From the NCBI GenBank assembly GCA_029936425.1, contig JAPYSU010000001.1:319556-383555 (forward strand): a DNA stretch of 64,000 nucleotides, written 5' to 3'. The DNA is from Litorimonas sp. (GTDB lineage: Bacteria > Pseudomonadota > Alphaproteobacteria > Caulobacterales > Maricaulaceae). Position numbers and translations under genes: made by a program. The notes beneath the pieces were generated by a model. It was not told the DNA's origin. It did no database searches and saw only the letters and a program-made list of their open reading frames with translations. This document shows, piece by piece, positions 35,442 through 43,736 of this stretch (within the stretch, counting starts at the first letter, position 1; each line of letters opens with the position of its first letter).

Positions 35442-35545
35442 TCCGTGCGGAATGACAAGCGCAGAAGGGAATGACGAGGTGGGAGAAGAGGTTCGCTCCA
35501 CACCCCGGAATGACAGGAAATTAGCAGAAAGGAGCATATTACAAA

Positions 35546-35574
35546 CGAAAAAGCCCTCCCACGAGGGGAAGGCT
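35546..35574 (-). terminator. Rho-independent terminator after the hairpin array
   Basis: On the minus strand AGCC-TTCCCC, loop TCGT, then GGGAGGGCT form a strong stem followed by five T residues. It would end transcripts running leftwards from the SpoIIAA-like gene or from a separate RNA in 35592-35806. Confidence 0.78.
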
Positions 35575-35591
35575 ATTATTTGGTGCAGGTT

Positions 35592-35806
35592 GAGAAGCTT
35601 CTCATATTTTGCTTTGGCAAAATCCTCCGAAGACGCGGAGTGGCCGTCATTGATACGGGGTATCAATGACAACGTAGCGCCGAAGTCGTGAGACTTCGGA
35701 AAGTGCATTTGTTTCAAGACTTCTCATATTTGGCTTTGGCCAAATCTTTCGAAGAAACTCGGGAAAGCGATTTTATCGCTTTAATGAGAGGTGGTTCGCC
35801 TCTCAT
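35592..35806 (-). other. Dense run of perfect hairpins, possible structured 3' UTR or sRNA
   Basis: About 215 bp contain eight perfect inverted repeats in a row: GAGAAG/CTTCTC (35592), ATTTTGC/GCAAAAT (35606), CTCCG/CGGAG (35625), an 11 bp stem GTCATTGATAC/GTATCAATGAC (35646), CGAAGTC/GACTTCG (35681), ATTTGGC/GCCAAAT (35728), AAAGCGAT/ATCGCTTT (35764) and ATGAGAGG/CCTCTCAT (35784). The region lies between the SpoIIAA-like stop and a terminator in the same direction. Two related 36-base modules read SSxDxAKAKYEK on the minus strand, so part may be decayed coding sequence. The nature is unresolved. Confidence 0.5.
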
Positions 35807-35815
35807 CCCTCATTT

Positions 35816-36313
35816 TTAAACATTCACGTTTTTCATTTTGAGGCTGTCCCATGGATTATCGGACTCTTCCTCCGCCTGATCATTGGAGGCTTCGGGCTCA
35901 TAGCCTTCATCGCCTTCCTGGATAAGCGCTTCGCCTTTGAGCCAGCGTTCGGCCGGGGTCGTCTCGTCCAGGTCAAATGTGCGGACTTCGAGGCCGGGAA
36001 TGACCGCGCCTTCGACTTTGGCAGAGTTCCGGAGGAACATGCTGTCGGTCATGAGCGCGCATTTTTTCGCGGATTTGGAATGGCGGAGCACGGTGGCCAC
36101 GCGTTTGAATTCGGCGCTGATCGCCGCAAGGTCGTCAAATTCGCCCTGGGCCATATCAATCCGGAGGTTAAAGTCGTCATCCTCCGCGTCCAGTTCATGG
36201 ATCCAGTCGAGACCCTGGGTCATCGATTCCGGCTTAATATTACCGGTGATACTCATGTGAACGATTTTGTCTTCTAGTTTAAGTTCAAGATTCTCAGTGC
36301 TGAGAGGCGTCAT
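35816..36313 (-). CDS. SpoIIAA-like (STAS-fold) protein
   Basis: The 165-residue protein resembles the SpoIIAA-like family (PF11964): an N-terminal strand region, GLDWIHELDAEDDDFNLRIDMAQGEF, and AISAEFKRVATVLRHSKSAKKCALMTDSMFLRN. The last 40 residues are acidic and probably disordered. These proteins have a STAS-like lipid- or protein-binding fold and uncertain functions. The ATG at 36313 has GGAG 11 bases before it. The hairpin-rich stretch and a terminator lie downstream in the same direction. Confidence 0.75.
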   Translation of the reverse strand: MTPLSTENLELKLEDKIVHMSITGNIKPESMTQGLDWIHELDAEDDDFNLRIDMAQGEFDDLAAISAEFKRVATVLRHSKSAKKCALMTDSMFLRNSAKVEGAVIPGLEVRTFDLDETTPAERWLKGEALIQEGDEGYEPEASNDQAEEESDNPWDSLKMKNVNV

Positions 36314-36479
36314 AAAAATTATTTCTCCATTAACAGATGTTAAAACTATGGCCAAACAGGCGGAACGTTCCAAGAAAGAATCACAGATAGAACAGCGTCT
36401 CTAGGCCGTTTTCTGCAGAAATTGGTTTGTTCTGTCTGGAAGGGGGTATAAGGGCGGCGATACATAGAAGAGGTTAGCT

Positions 36480-37214
36480 ATGTCCTATATTTGTAAAACC
36501 CTGTCCTTCGGGATAGGTCTGTTCCTGCTATGCTATGCAGGGCCGGCCTTTGCGCAAAACACGAGCGGCGTTGTCGGCGCGACGGTGGATGACGGCGAGA
36601 GCACGCTCGAATACCGTCTGGGGATTGATCCGGAAAATTCCCGCGGCGAAACCGGCGTCGCGCAGCGCCTGCATTATCAGCGCTCTATCAATTCCGATCT
36701 CAGATGGCGGGTCGTGGGGCGGTTCCGCAAGACGCAGGAGTCGGATTTTGATTTCGACTATGTCGAAGCGGAACTGGTCTGGCAGCTCAGCGAAGATGAC
36801 AGGAAATATCAAACCGGCCTGCGCTTTGACGCCCGTTTGCGCGGCGATTCGCGCCCCGGTCAGCTGGGCATAAACTGGGCGCATCAGTGGAAATTCGGCG
36901 AGGGCTGGGAAGTCCGGGGCGTGCTGAAATCCGAGGTGCAAATCGGCCAGGGCTCCGGCGATGATTTCACGATTGAAAGTCAGGCCCGGCTTCAAAAGAA
37001 ATTGCCTCAAGGGCGGGCGCTTGGCGTCAAAATGTTCAGCACTTACGGGGATACATCGGGCCTCGACTCCTTTGAGGATCAGAATCATGTCGCCGGGCCT
37101 TATCTCAGCACGCCCTTCTTTGAAAAAGTGAAGCTTTCGACCGGAGTATTGTTTGGATTGACGGAAAGCTCGCCCGATACGCAAATTCAGTTCTGGCTCA
37201 CACGATCCTTTTAA
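36480..37214 (+). CDS. Predicted outer membrane beta-barrel protein, unknown
   Basis: The 244-residue protein has a signal peptide cleaved after PAFAQ. The rest alternates polar and hydrophobic residues in strand-sized pieces, for example RWRVVGRFRKTQ, YQTGLRFDARL and IQFWLTRSF. It ends in phenylalanine, as outer membrane barrels do. About ten strands would fit. I recognise no family name. The gene is divergent from the SpoIIAA-like gene and stands alone. Confidence 0.72.
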   Translation: MSYICKTLSFGIGLFLLCYAGPAFAQNTSGVVGATVDDGESTLEYRLGIDPENSRGETGVAQRLHYQRSINSDLRWRVVGRFRKTQESDFDFDYVEAELVWQLSEDDRKYQTGLRFDARLRGDSRPGQLGINWAHQWKFGEGWEVRGVLKSEVQIGQGSGDDFTIESQARLQKKLPQGRALGVKMFSTYGDTSGLDSFEDQNHVAGPYLSTPFFEKVKLSTGVLFGLTESSPDTQIQFWLTRSF

Positions 37215-37238
37215 TTCCCTCCAGTCGTATGAATTTTT

Positions 37239-37274
37239 AAAATAAAAGCCGCCCTTCCAAAAGGAAAGACGGCT
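37239..37274 (-). terminator. Rho-independent terminator of the DUF1328 gene
   Basis: On the minus strand AGCCG and CGGCT pair, followed inward by GGAA/TTCC around a four-base loop, and the stem is followed by a T-rich tract (TTTTATTTT). It lies about 100 bp after the DUF1328 stop, in the same direction. Confidence 0.7.
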
Positions 37275-37375
37275 GAAACGGGTAAATTGGCCCCGTTTTA
37301 TCGGCGGTGACTTATCCCTCCGCTAACGCTTTGAAGGGTTAAGCATAGCGGGGATAAGACGAACCGCCGAATAGG

Positions 37376-37531
37376 TTAGGCGCGACCCTGTAAAAGGTGA
37401 ACTAAGAGCAAAATTACGAACAGAACAATAAAGACATAAAAGGCATACATGGCGATTCCGCTCACGCCGCCAAAACCAAGGGCAGCAGCGATAAGGGCAA
37501 TAATAAGAGCTATAATAGCGTAACGTAACAT
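37376..37531 (-). CDS. DUF1328/UPF0391 small membrane protein
   Basis: The 51-residue protein starts MLRYAIIALIIALIAAALG and continues with GFGGVSGIAMYAF and a second hydrophobic helix. This matches the DUF1328 (YtjA) family, which are two-helix inner-membrane proteins often expressed under stress. The ATG follows a GGAGAG ribosome-binding site. Its function is unknown. Confidence 0.85.
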   Translation of the reverse strand: MLRYAIIALIIALIAAALGFGGVSGIAMYAFYVFIVLFVILLLVHLLQGRA

Positions 37532-37651
37532 GGGTCTCTCTCCGATTTTAATTACCGAGACTTAATGTCTCTGGCAAAATAACGCCGGGACTGAGAAAAT
37601 TGTTCCGTGGCTTGAAAAACTTACCTTTTCAGCAAAGCCCGCCTAGTAAAG

Positions 37652-38020
37652 CTATTCTTCCGGTTCTTCTTTGAGACTCCAGTTATTATTTTTCGCGTCA
37701 CCCTCCGCATTAAGTTCGGCTAGCTCGTCCGGAGTAATGGCGCCATCGGCATTGCTATCATATTTATCAAAGGCGTCATCATAGGAACCATTTTCTCGCA
37801 CGAGGACAAACTCTTTATGCCCCTCGGCTGCTTTCATCACTGCAAAGGAGACGAACTCTTCTCGGTCCAACTCTCCATTGGCGTTAATGTCAGAGGCTAG
37901 GAAATTAGTATCCTGTATAGTGGGTTTGACCTCTGCCTCTTGCGCAGATGCTCCCAAGGCAAAGGCAGAGCCTGCAATTGCAGACATCGTTGCTATAAGT
38001 GTTAAATCTCGTATCCGCAT
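37652..38020 (-). CDS. Periplasmic EF-hand protein
   Basis: The 122-residue protein has a signal peptide (ALGASAQ cleavage region) and two EF-hand loops, DINANGELDREEF near residue 43 and DSNADGAITPDEL near 88. Both have acidic residues at positions 1, 3 and 12, so calcium binding is likely. It resembles other small alphaproteobacterial EF-hand proteins of unknown role. It lies about 120 bp upstream of the DUF1328 gene on the same strand. Confidence 0.8.
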   Translation of the reverse strand: MRIRDLTLIATMSAIAGSAFALGASAQEAEVKPTIQDTNFLASDINANGELDREEFVSFAVMKAAEGHKEFVLVRENGSYDDAFDKYDSNADGAITPDELAELNAEGDAKNNNWSLKEEPEE

Positions 38021-38123
38021 GAAGTCTCTCCTATGTCATGCCTCGCCACCCCAGCAAGTTGGCGAAATCTGTCGGAGGCGATTGCAAAGGTAAAGTGAAC
38101 AGGATTTAATGAGAAAGAGAGAA

Positions 38124-38139
38124 AAATAAGGCCTTATTT
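38124..38139. repeat. Perfect 16-bp palindrome in a gene-free gap
   Basis: AAATAAGGCCTTATTT is fully self-complementary. It lies in the 267 bp between the EF-hand and HNH genes, where no other signal was seen. It could be an operator for the EF-hand gene, about 100 bp away, but nothing else supports this. Confidence 0.3.
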
Positions 38140-38287
38140 ATGCCGAATTCCTAGAACTTTACCGTCAGGTCAATCAATTAACACTGCCTCATTTTTGCCG
38201 AACTTTAGAAAGGTAATGGTAAGGCTACATTACAAATATAAGAAAGTAGATGCCTCAGACTCACGCCATTTAGCCAATCGTGAACAA

Positions 38288-38551
38288 CTATCGGGTTCGG
38301 CGATAGAAATCCGGCGGCTTGTTTCTCAGCCATTTGATAAATTTTTCAATGTCAGGATGGTTTTTTAGCGGTTCAATCGATGCGAAGTCAGCAAGCTCCG
38401 TTCTGGTAAAAACCTTATGAATTTTGCGATGACAGATGGCGTGAAGTTCAACCGTTTCTTTGCCGCCTTTCGATTTAGGCACAACATGATGTTTCTCGGA
38501 CTTCTCGCCGAGCGGGCGATTACATAACTGGCAGGTCCGGACTTCACTCAT
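38288..38551 (-). CDS. HNH endonuclease-like zinc protein
   Basis: The 87-residue protein has two zinc-type pairs, Cys7-x2-Cys10 and His37-x2-Cys40, around the HNH-like core HHVVPKSKGG (21-30), with His41 and His45 nearby. This resembles short HNH nucleases and related DNA-nicking proteins. It may be a nuclease or only a DNA-binding remnant. Its ATG overlaps the TlpA stop by 8 bp, so the two are translated from one mRNA, an unusual pairing. Confidence 0.8.
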   Translation of the reverse strand: MSEVRTCQLCNRPLGEKSEKHHVVPKSKGGKETVELHAICHRKIHKVFTRTELADFASIEPLKNHPDIEKFIKWLRNKPPDFYRRTR

Positions 38552-39137
38552 TCGCAGTTAAATAATCTATCAAGGCAAAGGCTTCGGGACTGTCCCACTC
38601 AGCCTCCCCAAGCAAACGCGCCACCTCCCGGCCTGACCGGTCATAAATCACTGAGGTTGGAAGGCCCGGCAATTGGAGCTTTCCATTTATCTGATATGTA
38701 CTGTCGTGCCAGCTCGGCAAAGCATCTATTCCGTTTTCTTCAAAAAATTCTGTGATGTCCTCTTTCTTATTATCCAGGCTGATAGTGACAACCTGAAAAG
38801 CCTCTCCGCCGCGTTGCTTCTGCAAATTGTTCAGCGAAGGCATTTCCGCGACGCAGGGCGGGCACCAGGTCGCCCAGGCATTAACCAGAATGACTTGACC
38901 CCGGTAATCGGACAGGCTCATTTTTTCATCGCCTGTTGATGTAAAAGAGAGGTCAGGTTGCGGCGGCGGAGCTTCTAGGATTGTGAGTTTCGACAACGAA
39001 GCCACACTCAATCTTTCCAACCCGGTTTTTGGTTTTTGACAGGATTGCACCACGACCCCAAACACGGCTATGAGACCGATGACAAATAAGACCCGTATGG
39101 CATTGCCCAGGGTAAACAATGAAGAGACAGATGACAT
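38544..39137 (-). CDS. TlpA-like thiol-disulfide oxidoreductase
   Basis: The 197-residue protein has one N-terminal membrane segment (residues 12-31) and a thioredoxin fold with WCPPC at 91-95, followed by the TlpA-type LPGLPTSVIYDRSG. A cis-proline precedes TSVI. It is probably anchored in the inner membrane and reduces periplasmic disulphides, for example in cytochrome maturation. Its ATG at 39137 overlaps the proposed argH ATG by 2 bp on the opposite strand. It is in one operon with the HNH gene. Confidence 0.9.
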   Translation of the reverse strand: MSSVSSLFTLGNAIRVLFVIGLIAVFGVVVQSCQKPKTGLERLSVASLSKLTILEAPPPQPDLSFTSTGDEKMSLSDYRGQVILVNAWATWCPPCVAEMPSLNNLQKQRGGEAFQVVTISLDNKKEDITEFFEENGIDALPSWHDSTYQINGKLQLPGLPTSVIYDRSGREVARLLGEAEWDSPEAFALIDYLTANE

Positions 39138-40545
39138 GACCGAGCCTGTAAATCAGAAACCGGAAAAAGGCCAGACGATGTGGGGGGGGCGTTTCAGCGC
39201 ACAACCGGGCGCTCTGATGCAGGCGATCAATGTCTCTATCGATTTCGACCAGAAACTTGCCGCTCAAGATATTCTCGGCTCAAAAGCTCATGCGACCATG
39301 CTCAAGGCTCAGAGCATTATCTCTGAAAAGGATTGTCAGGCGATCCATCAAGGTCTGGATGAGATATTGGAAGAAATTAACGCCGGCACTTTTCCTTTCA
39401 AACCCGAATTAGAGGACATCCATTTGAACGTGGAAAACCGCCTGAAAGAAAAAATCGGTGAAGCCGCGGGACGCCTTCACACTGGCCGCTCACGGAACGA
39501 CCAGGTGGCGACAGACTTTCGTCTATGGGTACGCGATCATCTGGATATGTTCGATGCACAATTAAATACTTTGCAAAGAGCGTTACTCGGTCAGGCGGAA
39601 AAACATGCCGACACGATCATGCCGGGCTTTACACATTTACAAAGCGCACAACCTGTCACCTTCGGACATCACATGATGGCTTACCTAGAGATGTTTGCGC
39701 GGGATCGCTCTCGTTTCGCTGACTGCCGCAAGCGTCTCAATGAAAGTCCTCTTGGGGCCGCCGCTTTGGCCGGAACGCCCTATCCGATTGACCGGGACGC
39801 AACGACCAAAGCTTTAGGATTTGACCGCCCTATGGCCAATTCGCTCGACGCTGTATCGGCGCGGGACTTTGCCTTAGAAGCTCTCGCCGCGGCCAGCATT
39901 TGCGCCACGCATCTATCTCGACTTTCAGAAGAAATTGTCATCTGGACGAGCGCCCAATTCCAGTTTGTGAAATTGTCTGACACCTTTACAACCGGCAGCT
40001 CAATAATGCCGCAAAAAAGAAACCCCGACGCCGCCGAATTGGTGCGGGCCAAGGTTGGGCGGATTGTCGGGGCTCTTACATCCCTGACTATTGTGATGAA
40101 AGGCCTGCCCCTCGCCTATTCCAAAGACATGCAGGAAGACAAGGAACCTGTCTTTGACGCCTTTGAAGCCTTGGAACTTGGTTTGGCCGCTATGGCAGGT
40201 ATGATCAGCGATATGTCACCAAATAAAGATAAACTCGCCGAGGCGGCCGGCGCGGCCTTCTCGACGGCGACGGATCTGGCCGACTGGCTCGTCATGACCC
40301 TGAACATGCCATTTCGAGACGCCCACCATGTCACAGGGCGGGTGGTGGCACTGGCCGAGAAACAAGGCAATACTTTGGCTGAGATGGAGCTGACGGATTT
40401 ACAATCCATTGAGCCGCGCATTACCGACGATGTTTACCGGGTCCTGTCTCCTCTGGCCTCTGCCAGCAGCCGTACAAGCTACGGAGGGACCGCGCCAAGC
40501 GAAGTGAAAAAGCAAGTAAAGCGCTGGAGAAAAAATTTAAGCTAA
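39136..40545 (+). CDS. argH: Argininosuccinate lyase
   Basis: The 469-residue enzyme has MWGGRFSAQPG near the start, the substrate loop HTGRSRNDQVATD and the superfamily signature GSSIMPQKRNPD. It splits argininosuccinate into arginine and fumarate, the last step of arginine synthesis. The start is uncertain: ATG 39136 overlaps the divergent tlpA start, while ATG 39178 (MWGGRF) has AAGG 7 bases before it and would avoid the overlap. The gene heads the lptM-lysA strand. No argG is adjacent. Confidence 0.96.
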   Translation: MTEPVNQKPEKGQTMWGGRFSAQPGALMQAINVSIDFDQKLAAQDILGSKAHATMLKAQSIISEKDCQAIHQGLDEILEEINAGTFPFKPELEDIHLNVENRLKEKIGEAAGRLHTGRSRNDQVATDFRLWVRDHLDMFDAQLNTLQRALLGQAEKHADTIMPGFTHLQSAQPVTFGHHMMAYLEMFARDRSRFADCRKRLNESPLGAAALAGTPYPIDRDATTKALGFDRPMANSLDAVSARDFALEALAAASICATHLSRLSEEIVIWTSAQFQFVKLSDTFTTGSSIMPQKRNPDAAELVRAKVGRIVGALTSLTIVMKGLPLAYSKDMQEDKEPVFDAFEALELGLAAMAGMISDMSPNKDKLAEAAGAAFSTATDLADWLVMTLNMPFRDAHHVTGRVVALAEKQGNTLAEMELTDLQSIEPRITDDVYRVLSPLASASSRTSYGGTAPSEVKKQVKRWRKNLS

Positions 40546-40549
40546 CGGC

Positions 40550-40741
40550 TCATTTCTCAGACTTGGCCAAACGACCCGGCAATTCCGCCATAATCGCGAG
40601 GCGCTGCAATTCCGTATAAGACAGCCAGCGCGCAATTTCTTCGCGCGTCCGGCCGCATCCCACACACTGACCCTTTTCTAGGTCGAGGTCACAGATAAGT
40701 TTGCACGGACTGCTGATATTTTCAGTCTGGCGTAAGGTCAT
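40550..40741 (-). CDS. DUF1289 family small cysteine-rich protein
   Basis: The 63-residue protein has four cysteines (13, 17, 26 and 29) in the DUF1289 pattern SPCKLICDLD then CVGCGRTREEI, followed by a tryptophan. The family probably binds a metal ion and is widespread in alpha- and gammaproteobacteria, with unknown function. It overlaps the DUF2891 stop by 4 bp and ends close to argH, convergent. Confidence 0.88.
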   Translation of the reverse strand: MTLRQTENISSPCKLICDLDLEKGQCVGCGRTREEIARWLSYTELQRLAIMAELPGRLAKSEK

Positions 40742-41907
40742 TTCTGCTCAACCGACAGAGGCTGACCCCTAGAGGTTTTCAAATAAGTCGCAAAACTCGC
40801 AAGCCAATGAGACCCCGAATAATGTGTGTCCGACACAGCGGCGATGCCGACCTCTTCGTGCCGCTTTGCCGACGCGATCAAAGCAGCGCGACGTGGATCA
40901 GAGTTCGGAAGCGCTCCAGCGATGTTGTAAAGATTCCACGCGCGCGAAAGGTTGACGCCGTCCAGATGTACGAGCTTACCATCACTCGCATCCTTCACAA
41001 TACCCGGATCAAGCCAGTCACTTGATCCATCCGTCGGAATATCGGGCATAAATGCGGAGAGCCATGACGAAAATTCGTCATCTGGCAAAACGCGCCGCAT
41101 CAAGTCGGCTTCCATCAGACAAGGTGATAAAAAGTCTTCGCCGCTGGGTTCGTAACTCAGCGGACAATTCACGTCATTTTTATGAAACGCCAGAGATTTT
41201 TCCCGAATGAGCGTTTGCATTTCTGCGTCCCCTGAAACCTTTGCCCAGTCCCATATTAAGCCAAAAGCAAAGGCACTTTGATTATGGGTCCCCAATCGGA
41301 TGGGGTAAGCCAGATTAGGCAACCAGGTTTTCAAGCTTTCCGCAATATCCGACTCCAAAGGCTTCAGCCGTTCAAGCCAGATTTTCGCCTGAGGATCGTC
41401 CCATTCCCGTAATTCCGCGGTGAGTTGAAGCAACCAGGCCAAACCATAAGGCCGCTCCCATGAGCCCCGAGCCGGGCGGGCGAAATTTGTTATTTCACCA
41501 GCAATATTTTCTTCAGTAAAACTCTGTGCCAGTTTGGCGCGGGCTTCGTCTTTCCAAGCACCATCTGGAGCAGTCCGTAATAACCTGACAAGCATCCAGT
41601 GACCATGCACGGCGCTGTGCCAGTCAAAACAGCCGTAAAAAACAGGGAAGAGGTCCATTGGCCGGCCTATCTCTTCAGCCGTATCTGTCGTGCGGGAAAT
41701 TTTATTAGGAAATTCCTGATGCACGCAGGTCAGTGCCAAAGCGGAAAAACGTTCCGCCAATTCCGCCGAGAGTGGCTCTGTCATATCAGACCCGGTCAAT
41801 TGAGAATGAGGCGTTTTATTTTCAGAAGGCGACACCTTTTCTGATGATTGTTGCCCACATGCTGACAAAATAAGAACTGTTAAACATAGAGGTAAAAATA
41901 ATTTCAT
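40738..41907 (-). CDS. DUF2891 lipoprotein
   Basis: The 389-residue protein has a lipoprotein signal ending in LILSAC. The mature part has family-like segments DLFPVFYGCFDWHSAVHGHW, RPYGLAWLLQL, LGTHNQSAFAFGL and SGSHWLASFATYL. DUF2891 proteins have an alpha/alpha-barrel-like pattern similar to glycosidases and lyases; their substrate is unknown. It shares an operon with the DUF1289 gene (4 bp overlap). Confidence 0.85.
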   Translation of the reverse strand: MKLFLPLCLTVLILSACGQQSSEKVSPSENKTPHSQLTGSDMTEPLSAELAERFSALALTCVHQEFPNKISRTTDTAEEIGRPMDLFPVFYGCFDWHSAVHGHWMLVRLLRTAPDGAWKDEARAKLAQSFTEENIAGEITNFARPARGSWERPYGLAWLLQLTAELREWDDPQAKIWLERLKPLESDIAESLKTWLPNLAYPIRLGTHNQSAFAFGLIWDWAKVSGDAEMQTLIREKSLAFHKNDVNCPLSYEPSGEDFLSPCLMEADLMRRVLPDDEFSSWLSAFMPDIPTDGSSDWLDPGIVKDASDGKLVHLDGVNLSRAWNLYNIAGALPNSDPRRAALIASAKRHEEVGIAAVSDTHYSGSHWLASFATYLKTSRGQPLSVEQK

Positions 41908-41942
41908 GCGAAAAGGCTAAGCGCTGAAGAGCGCGTTGTAAA

Positions 41943-42722
41943 TTAGTTTGTAGACGCCGCCTCTTCGCCTCTTGCACCATCCGCCTCTGCCGCTTTTTTT
42001 ATGTCGTCAGGATCATAATCAAATGTCGCTATGAGCCGGTAATCGCCAGAAATATCCAGTCGGTCCGCTCTGGATTTTTTCAAATCTTTTATTTTGAAAA
42101 ACTGGCTCTTTTTGACCCGGCTGACTTCGGGACCGCGCGTTAAAGTCTCTCCCTCCATAAAACGTAAAACGGGAGTGTCCCCATTCGGTTGAGCGGGAGT
42201 GACGCTTATGGCCTTCAGTCCCGGCACCATAAACCCAAGTCCTCCCGGAGCGAGCGTATTCATAACTTTTGAGCCATCTTTTGCTCCTTCAACGAGTTCC
42301 TCCGCGCTGTGGCTCCCGGACGTATTGATGAACGGAAAACTGAAAGTCATATTGGCTTGAACCGTCGGCTCATCTGACTTTCCAACAATTTTGCCTTCAA
42401 TCAATTTGCACAATTGGCCGTCTTTGCTGAAGGCGAGTGCCTTCTCCATATTCTGGACATTTCCCCTCGTATCAATTGTAAGGTCTATCTCTTGGTTTTC
42501 ATAAATATAGCGCAGACCCGTCGGAACCGGATTATCGCCGAGGGGTTTAAGCTGTAGGTTAAATTCTGGTTTGATAACATCGACGCGGTCTGCGTCCGCC
42601 TGATAAAAAGACTGAACCATATTCACAAGGTCTTTGGCCTCCATACAGTCAGTTTCGGCCAAAGCCTGCGCCGGAAAAGTCCCCGCGATTAAAACACCCA
42701 AAACTAATTTTGCACGCGACAT
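41943..42722 (-). CDS. Secreted protein, member of a tandem paralogous pair (A)
   Basis: The 259-residue protein has a signal peptide (FPAQALAE) and one or two cysteines (CMEAK near 26 and LCKL near 109). Its central part, SGSHSAEELVEGAKDGSK followed by a hydrophobic GLGFMVPGLKAI, closely matches the next gene's SGTYEMEELKEGTKDGK. I recognise no family. It lies 35 bp upstream of the DUF2891 lipoprotein on the same strand, so it could share its transcript. It is probably periplasmic; its role is unknown. Confidence 0.7.
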   Translation of the reverse strand: MSRAKLVLGVLIAGTFPAQALAETDCMEAKDLVNMVQSFYQADADRVDVIKPEFNLQLKPLGDNPVPTGLRYIYENQEIDLTIDTRGNVQNMEKALAFSKDGQLCKLIEGKIVGKSDEPTVQANMTFSFPFINTSGSHSAEELVEGAKDGSKVMNTLAPGGLGFMVPGLKAISVTPAQPNGDTPVLRFMEGETLTRGPEVSRVKKSQFFKIKDLKKSRADRLDISGDYRLIATFDYDPDDIKKAAEADGARGEEAASTN

Positions 42723-42790
42723 AAGATCCCCAAAAACACCGATTTGATTGCAGCTATCAGGTTCTTTGGTTTTTAAAAGTTAAATTGAGA

Positions 42791-43573
42791 TTAGGAATCT
42801 GAGTCCTGCCCCCACCCAAATCGCCGCATAATGGACGGGCTGGGTACGGGTTGAAGATTATATGGGCCGCCTTTGACAACCAGCCCTTCTGCTTTCCAAG
42901 CCTCCATATCTTCGAAAGATATAACGTAAAAATCTTTGACCTTTTCCCCTTCCATCAAAGTTTCGACGCCGTCCAGAACAGCGAACGCCCGAAGCGGAGC
43001 CGACCTATCTTCGTATTTCACGGCAAGATAGTCAGTATCCGGCATGAACATTGTCAGAGCGCCCGGTATCATTTTTTTATAGAAATTTTTGCCGTCTTTC
43101 GTCCCTTCTTTTAATTCTTCCATTTCGTAAGTTCCGCTGCGGTTATGGAAGAAAGGTGACAGACCCATTTCAAAATACAGCCCTTCATCATCTGCAGGGC
43201 GGTCGGCCCGTGTTGGGTCGTCTATACATATGTCTGTTTCGGGATAGGCTCGGGCCGAGGCCATAAAATTATCAACGCGGCCATCCTCTCTGGAAAAAGG
43301 GAGATTCTTGACCGATTTACCATCTTTCGCCAGATAAAACCGCTCGGGCCAGACGCCTCCATCCTTGATTAAAAATCTGGGATCAATGTCAACATCCACA
43401 ATATTTCGGTGCTTGTCTTTGACCTCAGAAAGATCCTCAACGATTTTAACGGCCTTTTTTGTCGGAAAACAAAATGTTTCTCCTCGTTTTTCGGTCGAAT
43501 TGGCCGCGGCAAGTGTCGGCACTGAAAACAGGCAAGTCAGGAAAATTGAAGTCGTTAGTTTCGAACGGAGCAT
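42791..43573 (-). CDS. Secreted protein, member of a tandem paralogous pair (B)
   Basis: The 260-residue protein has a signal peptide (FLTCLFSVPTLAAA) and two cysteines, in ETFCFP and TDICIDD. It shares with its neighbour at 41943 the block with EELKEGTKDGK and IPGALTMFMPDTDYLAVKY, plus a similar order of strands, so the two came from tandem duplication followed by strong divergence. The ATG at 43573 is chosen because the signal peptide starts there. A gap of 68 bp separates the pair. Its function is unknown. Confidence 0.7.
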   Translation of the reverse strand: MLRSKLTTSIFLTCLFSVPTLAAANSTEKRGETFCFPTKKAVKIVEDLSEVKDKHRNIVDVDIDPRFLIKDGGVWPERFYLAKDGKSVKNLPFSREDGRVDNFMASARAYPETDICIDDPTRADRPADDEGLYFEMGLSPFFHNRSGTYEMEELKEGTKDGKNFYKKMIPGALTMFMPDTDYLAVKYEDRSAPLRAFAVLDGVETLMEGEKVKDFYVISFEDMEAWKAEGLVVKGGPYNLQPVPSPSIMRRFGWGQDSDS

Positions 43574-43736
43574 ACGTGTCGAACCTTGTGTGAAATTTTT
43601 AGAGTGATCCATATTACTATCAATATCCCAATTACTTTTCTTAAGTTAATGTCACTTGTCCTGCCTATACATCCCGTTGGACTGGACATATGTTCAAATG
43701 GCCATTACCGACCAATGTCGCCAAAGAGGATCTGAC

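Noticed and set aside
34622..35815. CRISPR array or tRNA cluster in the gene-free island
   Set aside because: Repeats are few, long and not regularly spaced, and no tRNA T-arm motif (GGTTCGAATCC-like) is present.
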